DNA of 64,000 nt, taken from contig DAIUAL010000001.1 in NCBI GenBank assembly GCA_036847245.1, positions 8,733-72,732 of the forward strand, written 5' to 3'. This stretch comes from UBA4661 sp002405405. GTDB taxonomy: Bacteria; Bacteroidota; Ignavibacteria; Kapaibacteriales; UBA4661. A model generated the notes under the pieces. It was not told the origin of the DNA, made no database searches, and saw nothing but the letters and a program-made list of their open reading frames with translations. Each line of letters starts with the position of its first letter. The first letter of the stretch is position 1. A program made the translations under genes and the position numbers. Below are positions 36,031 through 42,963 of the stretch, one piece after another.

Positions 36031-37338
36031 TTACTCTCCACAGCCAATTGGTTGACCGGGTGGCGGCAACAGTGGCTTTGGTACAACAGTTGTTTTAGGA
36101 CTACGCACGAAATCACCGATCTGGCTTATGGCAAGCATATACGCAGCTTTAGTCGATTCATCTTTGACTGTTTTACGTTGTATATCGAGCCACGTTCTAA
36201 GATTATCTAATTGCAATAAACTAATGGCGCGAGTTTGTGCTGTTGCTTCTTCGTCTTGCACAAGGCGCATGAGCGCATGAAGAACTGTTGTGTTGATGGT
36301 GCGTTGTACTTCTGCTAAATACGGATTTATGGGTAAAGAGCTTCTCCAAGTTGCTGAGAGAGTGCTGTTAATGATTTCAGCAAGTGAAGGCAAGCGTGGA
36401 TCGCGAGCATGATATTCAATCAAACGTGCAGAGCGTTCGGGATTGAAGAGAAACATTGTTGTGTGATGCACTGCGGCTTCAACCGCCGAGAGTGCGTCAA
36501 AAGGAAGTCCTGTCCGATTTTTGAAGGACTCACGTGTACGTTCAAATCCCGAAGCATGAGGGGGAATAAGCTTGAGCAATTGTTCCGGAAGTGCAAGGGC
36601 ATTGACATTGATGGTTGCAAGCAATGCCTGTAGAGCACTACGCTGCTGATCGGCGGGAATCATAGCCGTAGGTTGTTGTCCGTCGCCACGGAGAGCAAAA
36701 CGATAATCTAGACCACCGATAGATTTACTTACTGCTTCTACCTGATAGCGATGAAGGAAATACATCGGCACCAATGTTTCATCGAGCGAGGACATGGGCT
36801 GTCCTTGAGCAATATTGTTGGCACTGAATGAACGTAAGACTTTTTCTCGTAGTCTCATCAAGCGATTTAATTCTTCGACTGCGTTCTTGCCATTATCCCA
36901 TAGATGTGCCGAAGGATGCGCACCGCCCACCGGACGAGCATCATCATCGGTGATATAATACATGCCAAGTGCGTGAGCAGAATCAAGCAAACGTCGTAAG
37001 CTCTGCTGTTCATTCCCGGAGAATTCTCCGTAGCCAAACTGAATAGAAACTTTATCCCATTCCCCAATGCCGGTAGCATAAGCATTCGCAAGCGTAATAG
37101 TGCCATTCGGCATGGTATCAATGTGAGGATGCGGATAATCCATGACGGACGTGCGACCTTTCGCAAGTGCACTTGCCGCAAAGTTGTGTGATAATCCCAG
37201 AGTATGCCCGATTTCATGAGCTGAAAGTTGGCGCAAGCGTGCAAGAGCCATGGCTTTGAGTGAATCAGAAACATTCTTGCCTTCTTCGTAAGCGGCAATC
37301 AAACCGCTGGCAATGAGATAATCTTGACGCACACGCAA
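36031..37338 (-). CDS. zinc metalloprotease (DUF5117/DUF4953 type), C-terminal part after an in-frame TAG
   Basis: This is the second part of one reading frame that runs from 38508 to 36031 and is interrupted only by a TAG codon at 37407-37405. It holds the metzincin zinc site HEIGHTLGLSHNF (H-E-x-x-H-x-x-G-x-x-H) and the downstream S-V-M-D-Y-P-x-P segment, followed by the helical C-terminal region of the family. The apparent start at 37338 is a TTG within the conserved stretch GSLRVRQDYL and is unlikely to be a true start, because the codons between 37404 and 37339 still encode family-typical sequence. If the stop is not read through, the active-site half is not made. The frame ends at 36031. 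Confidence 0.8.
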   Translation of the reverse strand: MRVRQDYLIASGLIAAYEEGKNVSDSLKAMALARLRQLSAHEIGHTLGLSHNFAASALAKGRTSVMDYPHPHIDTMPNGTITLANAYATGIGEWDKVSIQFGYGEFSGNEQQSLRRLLDSAHALGMYYITDDDARPVGGAHPSAHLWDNGKNAVEELNRLMRLREKVLRSFSANNIAQGQPMSSLDETLVPMYFLHRYQVEAVSKSIGGLDYRFALRGDGQQPTAMIPADQQRSALQALLATINVNALALPEQLLKLIPPHASGFERTRESFKNRTGLPFDALSAVEAAVHHTTMFLFNPERSARLIEYHARDPRLPSLAEIINSTLSATWRSSLPINPYLAEVQRTINTTVLHALMRLVQDEEATAQTRAISLLQLDNLRTWLDIQRKTVKDESTKAAYMLAISQIGDFVRSPKTTVVPKPLLPPPGQPIGCGE

Positions 37339-37404
37339 AGATCCGAGAGTAACATGACCCTTGAGAATTTCCCCTGTTCGTTGATCGGTTACGCTTGATC
37401 CATA

Positions 37405-38508
37405 CTACCATCCCCGTGTTGATCGATGCACCCACTTCACGACATTATATCGTACATCCATGGGGTCAACTGTATCGGGAAGAATCTTTACTTGAAAAGC
37501 ATTGACAAAACCTGCTGCCTCAAATGCTTGGTTCCACCATGTTGCGCCTTCATAGAGTGCTGTACGAATCGGCTCCGGTGCTGCATGATCAATGTAATAC
37601 ACGAGTGGTTCCCGTGCCTCACTTCGTGCTAAACCGGGATTCTTTTTTTGTAAGCGGTGTCGTGTAATAAAGCGTTGTACAATCGGCTTATCAAAGGGCG
37701 TAGCATAGTCCATATAGCTTATCGGAAAATATCCAGCTCTTGGATCATATTCACGCATGGTGTACGGATACTCTTCTTTTAGATCAGGTAACTCGATAAA
37801 TGAATGATGCTGACGTACGCTGACATTGGTCGGTGTTGGTGTGACTTCACGAATAAATTGCCCGGTGGGTTCACCAACAAGAGTAATTAACGCTTCAAAT
37901 TCAGTGTTCTTCGGAAAACTTTTTGTACGTGGCATAAACATTGCCGACTGACCGGGTGCAAGAGCGTATGAACCCTGACCTGTAGCACGTAATCTACCTG
38001 CAACATCATGAGCATCACGTATAAAAAAACTGCTTGCCTCAACAAGTATTGTTTGCTCGTCTTCAGTATCGATCGCAAAACCAAAAAGGACAGAGCGCGC
38101 AAATGATTCAGCCACAGCATCCTGTTCGCTCTTGTTGTTCGTTACAGCACGATCCCATAAGTTGGGCTGTACCAAGAGTAATTTTGGACCATGACGCTCC
38201 AAACGTACGACACGCTCGCCGCCAAGTTGACCGCGATCAAGTCCGATATCATTTGAGCCAACGCCTTGTGGTAAAGATACTGAGTAGAGAAAATCTTTTT
38301 CTAGGCGTTTCTTGTCAATTGCCAACCAAATTTTGTCGCTTTTGCTGTCATGATAAAAAGTGAAAAAACCTGAGAATTTTTGCAAACCCGCCACACGTTG
38401 TTCAATCGGTGATCCTACAGTTTGCGAGGGAGTACTTTGTGCGGACAGTGATTGTATCCGTATTGAGAAGAGTACAATATAGGTGAAGATGAGAAGGAAT
38501 CGATTCAT
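37405..38508 (-). CDS. zinc metalloprotease (DUF5117/DUF4953 type), N-terminal part ending at an in-frame TAG
   Basis: The N-terminal 367 residues of a family of large exported zinc-dependent proteases. A signal peptide (MNRFLLIFTYIVLFSIRIQS) is followed by the DUF5117 region with GFFTFYHDSKSDKIWLAI and FLYSVSLPQGVGSNDIGLDR, then ESFARSVLFGFAI and the YDPRAGYFPISYMDYA stretch. The coding ends ...KWVHRSTRGW followed by TAG at 37407-37405, where relatives continue W-S-Y-G-S. The frame then continues unchanged for another 458 codons with the HExxH site. Joined, the two parts would give about 825 residues, the normal family length. This is therefore a one-base nonsense interruption, a suppressed stop, or a sequencing error. 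Confidence 0.8.
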   Translation of the reverse strand: MNRFLLIFTYIVLFSIRIQSLSAQSTPSQTVGSPIEQRVAGLQKFSGFFTFYHDSKSDKIWLAIDKKRLEKDFLYSVSLPQGVGSNDIGLDRGQLGGERVVRLERHGPKLLLVQPNLWDRAVTNNKSEQDAVAESFARSVLFGFAIDTEDEQTILVEASSFFIRDAHDVAGRLRATGQGSYALAPGQSAMFMPRTKSFPKNTEFEALITLVGEPTGQFIREVTPTPTNVSVRQHHSFIELPDLKEEYPYTMREYDPRAGYFPISYMDYATPFDKPIVQRFITRHRLQKKNPGLARSEAREPLVYYIDHAAPEPIRTALYEGATWWNQAFEAAGFVNAFQVKILPDTVDPMDVRYNVVKWVHRSTRGW

Positions 38509-38577
38509 AATGCAAGGCTCACAAAAAGAAGTAAAAATCGGAGCAATGGATGAATTAAGACGTAAAGAATAATACGA

Positions 38578-39459
38578 TTAAAACTTTGCATGAAATTCCG
38601 TGATTTCGCGTTTACCCATGCCGAGTTCTGTCAGTTCACTATCGCTCAGAGAACGCTGTTCTTTGAGCATCCTTTGAATTGCTTGATATTCCATGCGAGA
38701 AAACTTGATGGAATGCAAAATATAGTCTTCAAATGCTTCGTAAGCAACCGGAACAATCTGCTTGATAATGTTTGCAATGGCTTCACCATAAACACGAATT
38801 TCATACTGTGCATGGCTATCCATACGCAGACGCAAAAAGTGAAATAAATTATGCAAGTCAATTTTCCAATACCACTCTGTGTACATTGACAGTGGAAGAT
38901 TGATACGTGCCATTTCGCGGGCAAGGTCTTGCGCTAAGTATCCTTCGTATTCCTGATACATTTGCTGTTGCGATGCAGAAAATTGATCGACAATTTCTTG
39001 TGCCACTATAGGGTCAAGCGCCGTATCGCTTCGTCCTTGCTTGTTGATATTGCTTTGTGGACGAATTTGTGAGAGCTCAGGAACATAAAATTCGTCTTTC
39101 ATAACAGAGTAACGGCCACTGTATTCATTGACATTTGCTGTACGATGCCGAATCCATTGGCGCGCAATAAAGATGGGGAGTTTGATATGAAATTTAAACT
39201 CAACCATTTCAAAAGGTGTCGTGTGGAGGTGGCGAAGCAGATAGCGAATTAATCCACGATCTTCATTCAGCTTTTTCGTGCCATCGCCATAGGAAACACG
39301 GGCAGCTTGTACAATCGAAGCGTCATCACCCATATAGTCAACAAGACGCACAAAACCTTTGTCCAAACAATCTATCGTAAGTCCTTTGAGATTGTGTGCA
39401 GGTGCAGAAAGATAATCAGGTGCAGAAGAGACAGGTAGAGAAGAACTATGCTCAGTCAT
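38578..39459 (-). CDS. thyX: FAD-dependent thymidylate synthase
   Basis: Makes dTMP from dUMP with methylene-tetrahydrofolate, using FAD and NADPH. The ThyX signature is clear: RHRTANVNEYSGRYS at about residues 102-116, a variant of R-H-R-x7-S with the conserved arginines. Also present are ARVSYGDGTK near the N terminus, IRYLLRHLHTTPFE and HFLRLRMDSHAQYEIRVY. The 293-residue length is slightly long because of an S/P/A-rich N-terminal extension of about 25 residues. It shares no homology with ThyA. It lies alone between the metalloprotease and the divergent DUF6901 gene. Confidence 0.95.
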   Translation of the reverse strand: MTEHSSSLPVSSAPDYLSAPAHNLKGLTIDCLDKGFVRLVDYMGDDASIVQAARVSYGDGTKKLNEDRGLIRYLLRHLHTTPFEMVEFKFHIKLPIFIARQWIRHRTANVNEYSGRYSVMKDEFYVPELSQIRPQSNINKQGRSDTALDPIVAQEIVDQFSASQQQMYQEYEGYLAQDLAREMARINLPLSMYTEWYWKIDLHNLFHFLRLRMDSHAQYEIRVYGEAIANIIKQIVPVAYEAFEDYILHSIKFSRMEYQAIQRMLKEQRSLSDSELTELGMGKREITEFHAKF

Positions 39460-39714
39460 AACAGAAGAAAAATAACAAGGAAGAAAAATGAAAAATAAAA
39501 ATTGTAGTCAGTACGGTGTGTTGATAAGAACATATAACGAGTAATTGTAGGGAGCAATTTACAGTATTCTTGAGAGTAAAACTTTGTGAGGAAGCAGTTG
39601 TAGCAAAAAATCGTAGCGATATCCGTTGGAATCAGAAAAAAACGTGCTTATATTGACATTCGCACTCTACAAGAGTACCCGCAAACAAACTCATAACTCA
39701 AAGAGAAGCTTCCC

Positions 39715-40410
39715 ATGATTATCGAATATGTCTTTCGGATAGACGGAGAAGATAAGTTTCAATTTACCATTGATACAAATCGCACTACCACGATGCTCAA
39801 ACCGGGCGAAGAACCAAAGGCATGGACAGAACTTGATTTCTATAAGTGTCCTAACTGTCCGTTATCGTCAGAGACACATAAACATTGCCCTGCGGCGCTT
39901 GATATGCAAGATGTAACAGAGCAGTTTTCAGCGGTAATTTCTTTTCAAGGCATTGAAGTAATTGTGAAAACACCACTTCGCGAGTATCGCAAAATTACTG
40001 ATGCACAGAACGGGGTCTTGGCAATTAATGGTTTAATCATGGCAACGAGCGGATGCCCGATTTTGTCCCGCTTTGGTGCTATGGCAGATTTTCATTTGCC
40101 TTTTGCCTCGCTCGAGGAATCTATTTTTCGATCAGCAAGTTCATACTTAATTAGCCAGTACTATGTTTATAAAGATGGTGGTGTGCCGGATTTTGAGTTT
40201 AAAGGGTTGGAGGCATTTTACAATGAAATCAACAAGGTCAACGCTGCGCTCAAAAACCGTGTGTTTGAGGCATCGTCTGCTGATGCGAGTATCAATGCTT
40301 TTGTGCAATTGTTCGGCTCATCTGCGTTGCTTACGATGATGCTTGAAGAACAGCTTGAGGAAATGCGCGAAAAATTCTCCAAACTTGCACCACGTGTTTC
40401 AACACAATAG
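39715..40410 (+). CDS. DUF6901 family protein
   Basis: A 231-residue cytoplasmic protein without signal or membrane segments. It starts MIIEYVFRIDGEDKFQFTID and has a small cysteine/histidine cluster, FYKCPNCPLSSETHKHCPAA, at about 42-61 that could bind zinc. GLIMATSGCPILSRF and ARFHLPFAS-like MADFHLPFASLEE follow. This pattern agrees with the DUF6901 family as I know it. Function unknown. It has 255 bases upstream without a gene (39460-39714), likely holding promoters for it and for the divergent thyX. It converges with the aldehyde dehydrogenase gene. Confidence 0.72.
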   Translation: MIIEYVFRIDGEDKFQFTIDTNRTTTMLKPGEEPKAWTELDFYKCPNCPLSSETHKHCPAALDMQDVTEQFSAVISFQGIEVIVKTPLREYRKITDAQNGVLAINGLIMATSGCPILSRFGAMADFHLPFASLEESIFRSASSYLISQYYVYKDGGVPDFEFKGLEAFYNEINKVNAALKNRVFEASSADASINAFVQLFGSSALLTMMLEEQLEEMREKFSKLAPRVSTQ

Positions 40411-40465
40411 AGTGAGTGTGCCTGCACAGTGATATGCTGCTGTCGCATTATATTGCTAGCATGTG

Positions 40466-41854
40466 CTATGCTTTTTCGACTATGAGAGTTTTTATGTTCG
40501 TAAACTCATAAAACCCGAAGATCGAGAGTTCGCGTCCGTAGCCTGACATTCCTATACCACCAAAAGGCAATCGAGGATCAGATCTTACCATATCATTGAT
40601 TGCACACATACCTACATTGAGTCGATATTCTGCAATTTCTTTGGCTTGATGAAGATCACGAGTAAAAATTGCTGCGCCCAAACCATAATGAGTACGATTA
40701 GCCACTTCGACAGCATGACGAACATTGCGCGCGATGATGATTGGAGCCACTGGACCAAAAGTTTCCTCTTCGAGAACAAGCATCGAAGTATGTACATTAG
40801 TGAGAATAGTTGGTAGAAATGATGCACCCTTTCCCACACGATGTGAGCCACCCAAACGTGGAATAGCTCCTTGAGCAATAGAGCGATCCACTTGTTCCGC
40901 GAGTGTAGTGCGTAAGTGTTCTGTGGCGAGTGTACTAATATGTGTTGAGGGGTTTTCAGGGTGATCAATTTGATACGAAGAAAATTCGTGTACCAGAGCT
41001 TCGGTAAATTCTTCTGCTCTGTTTTTATGAACAATAAATCGCTTTGCTGCAATACAGCTTTGACCGTTATTTAAGAGTCGAGAGGTTGCACAGACGCGTG
41101 CCGCTTGTTTGATATTAGCATCATCAAGTACGATGTAAGGATCACTACCGCCGAGTTCTAAAACAGATTTTTTAATCGAACTACCTGCCACTTCGGCAAT
41201 TGCGCTACCTGCACGTGTACTGCCGGTGCAAGCAACTCCTTTGACAGCGGCATGTTGGATGATAAGAGCTGTATAGGTTTCCACTTTTTCAGGAGCGATT
41301 AATACTACGCGTAGAGCATTATTCAGAAAACCCGCTCTCCGAAATAAGTCTTCCAGCATCAGAGCACAACCTGTAACATTAGGTGCATGTTTGAGAATAA
41401 TGGTGTTGCCCACAGCCAGCGTAGGAAGAGCAAAGCGAATGACTTGCCAAAAAGGGTAATTCCACGGCATTACACCTAGGATTACACCTAATGGACGATG
41501 AAGGACATAGCTTTGATGATATCCCATTCTGATGCGTTGCGGTGTTAAAAATTTTTCCGCATTGTTCGCAACATATTCACAGCAGAGAGCACATTTTTCG
41601 ATTTCAGCGAGCGATTGTGTAATGGGTTTACCCATCTCGCGTGTAATAAGAAGGGCGAGATCATGAATTTCATTGCGGAGTAGTTCTGCCAATTTGTGCA
41701 TAGGAGCAACACGCTCGGCAACTGACATATCTGCCGTTTCATGTGATGTGTGGTATACTTTTTCAATCGTCGAAAAAATTGTCGTCAACGAATGTGCTTT
41801 GTAGCGAGCAATTTTTTCATTTGTGAAAGGATTAATTGAAACAAGCTGGATCAT
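40466..41854 (-). CDS. NAD(P)-dependent aldehyde dehydrogenase, succinate-semialdehyde type
   Basis: A 462-residue cytoplasmic aldehyde dehydrogenase. Landmarks in order are GVMPWNYPFWQVIRFALPTL, the cofactor loop CTGSTRAGSAIAEVAG, the general-base glutamate in SVLELGGSDPYIVL, the catalytic cysteine in NNGQSCIAAKRF and EETFGPVAPI. The short form and the sequence around the cysteine are closest to the YneI/Sad-type succinate-semialdehyde dehydrogenases, but substrate range cannot be fixed from sequence. The ATG at 41854 gives the family N terminus MIQLVSINPFT; the frame is open to 41899. It is bounded upstream by a strong terminator at 41938-41975. Confidence 0.9.
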   Translation of the reverse strand: MIQLVSINPFTNEKIARYKAHSLTTIFSTIEKVYHTSHETADMSVAERVAPMHKLAELLRNEIHDLALLITREMGKPITQSLAEIEKCALCCEYVANNAEKFLTPQRIRMGYHQSYVLHRPLGVILGVMPWNYPFWQVIRFALPTLAVGNTIILKHAPNVTGCALMLEDLFRRAGFLNNALRVVLIAPEKVETYTALIIQHAAVKGVACTGSTRAGSAIAEVAGSSIKKSVLELGGSDPYIVLDDANIKQAARVCATSRLLNNGQSCIAAKRFIVHKNRAEEFTEALVHEFSSYQIDHPENPSTHISTLATEHLRTTLAEQVDRSIAQGAIPRLGGSHRVGKGASFLPTILTNVHTSMLVLEEETFGPVAPIIIARNVRHAVEVANRTHYGLGAAIFTRDLHQAKEIAEYRLNVGMCAINDMVRSDPRLPFGGIGMSGYGRELSIFGFYEFTNIKTLIVEKA

Positions 41855-41937
41855 GACAGTGAATGAAAAGCGAAGGAAGAAACAACGATAACTTGGCAAA
41901 CATACGCAGAGCGGTCAAAGAACAAGGAGAAGAAAAT

Positions 41938-41975
41938 AAAAAACGGTACTCAACAAAAAGAGAGTACCGTTTTTT
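41938..41975 (-). terminator. strong rho-independent terminator behind the tRNA-like RNA
   Basis: A perfect 14-bp inverted repeat (41938-41951 and 41962-41975) with a 10-base loop. The A/T ends give a T run on either strand, so it could act in both directions. On the minus strand it follows the 3' end of the tRNA-like RNA (42004) by about 28 bases. Confidence 0.88.
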
Positions 41976-42003
41976 CTAAGGAGTGCTGTATGAGAACACG
42001 AGC

Positions 42004-42168
42004 TGTAGGGGTAGGAGTCGAACCTACACGGGGCGGTTAGCTCTGCGCCGGCGAGAAGAAAGACGAGTGGTATGGTTCGTATCTTTCTTCTCGTTCGAGC
42101 AGAATTTTTTCCGGAATCCCCACCGCCGAGACTGGGCGGCATGGCTGCCAAAATTTCATCACCCTACA
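42004..42168 (-). ncRNA. tRNA-like structured RNA with a very long insertion between anticodon-like arm and T arm
   Basis: On the minus strand TGTAGGG (42168-42162) pairs perfectly with CCCTACA (42010-42004) as a 7-bp acceptor stem. A canonical T arm lies next to it (GTAGG-TTCGACT-CCTAC, 42027-42011). A D-arm-like loop carries GG (stem ATG/CAT, 42159-42157 with 42143-42141), and CCGCC-CAGTCTC-GGCGG (42139-42123) forms a 5-bp, 7-loop arm in the anticodon position. Position 33 is A, not U, so it is probably not a decoding tRNA. About 95 bases follow, folding as nested helices GGGG/CCCC, TCTGC/GCAGA and GAGAAGAAAGA/TCTTTCTTCTC (42092-42082 with 42062-42052) with ACGA/TCGT at the tip. Alternatively GGCGGT (42127-42122) can pair with ACCGCC (42037-42032). 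A terminator follows. CCA is not encoded. No tmRNA tag is visible. Confidence 0.65.
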
Positions 42169-42348
42169 ATGTCAAAGAAGTTGCTCAATAATTGTAAACT
42201 GAGAAATCAGTATGTTTATCATTGAACTAGTACAAACTTAAAGAAAGGGTTTAGTTGTTGCAAATAATTTTATGAAATAGCTTAATTTTTAGATAATTTT
42301 GAATAAAAATTATATTTTTTATCAAAATGTTAAAATTGATAGGCTGAT

Positions 42349-42948
42349 ATGCATACCCATTTACAAATTGGCAAACACCATGACCGCTCAGTCGAAGAGG
42401 ATTTAGATGAACTTGATTTGCAGATCTTGCATTTGCTCTTGCAAAATGCACGCATGCCTTATACCGATATAGCGGATAAGGTACATACATCGAGCGGCAC
42501 TATTCATGTACGCATGAAAAAAATGGAACAGCTTGGTATTGTGCGAGGTGCGCATTTGCAGATTGATGAGGCACTATTAGGATATGATATTTGTGCCTTC
42601 TTGGGGATTTATTTGGAAAAAGGTTCACTTTACAAGCAGGCTGTTAAAGATTTGGAGCAAATCCCTGAGATTGTTGAAATGCACTATACAACAGGTAATT
42701 ACAGTATTTTGGCAAAGCTTATTTGTCGTGATACGCGGCATTTACAAGCGGTGCTGAATGATAAAATTCAGGCAGTATCCGGTATTGAGCGGACAGAAAC
42801 ATTCATCTCATTGGAGCAGAGTATGCAACGACCACTACAATTGCTCCAACCTGTTGCGAAAGAAGAAAAACATGCAAGACATACCGTAGCACCGTCAGGA
42901 GCCAAAATGAAGACACAATCTGGTGCAAGCACGCGCATTAAAAAGTAG
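42349..42948 (+). CDS. Lrp/AsnC family transcriptional regulator
   Basis: A 199-residue DNA-binding regulator. The helix-turn-helix lies at about 20-65 (LDELDLQILHLLLQNARMPY then TDIADKVHTSSGTIHVRMKKM). The RAM/ligand-binding alpha-beta domain is at about 75-155 (FLGIYLEKGSLYKQAVKDLE, MHYTTGNYSILAKL). A basic, probably disordered tail of about 40 residues follows. Lrp-family proteins form octamers and usually sense amino acids. The AT-rich region upstream (42170-42348) separates it from the divergent tRNA-like RNA and may hold binding sites for autoregulation. It converges with the bi-domain oxidoreductase gene. Confidence 0.9.
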   Translation: MHTHLQIGKHHDRSVEEDLDELDLQILHLLLQNARMPYTDIADKVHTSSGTIHVRMKKMEQLGIVRGAHLQIDEALLGYDICAFLGIYLEKGSLYKQAVKDLEQIPEIVEMHYTTGNYSILAKLICRDTRHLQAVLNDKIQAVSGIERTETFISLEQSMQRPLQLLQPVAKEEKHARHTVAPSGAKMKTQSGASTRIKK

Positions 42949-42963
42949 TATCACGCTTTTTCG

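Noticed and set aside
42004..42168. Standard tmRNA (ssrA)
   Set aside because: The RNA is too short, lacks the usual GGG 5' end and D-loop sequence, and has no reading frame ending in a typical A-L-A-A-stop tag.
41915..42225. Small protein genes on either strand across the tRNA-like RNA
   Set aside because: Both frames merely overlap the inverted-repeat RNA and terminator, and their products look like translated stems with no known domain.
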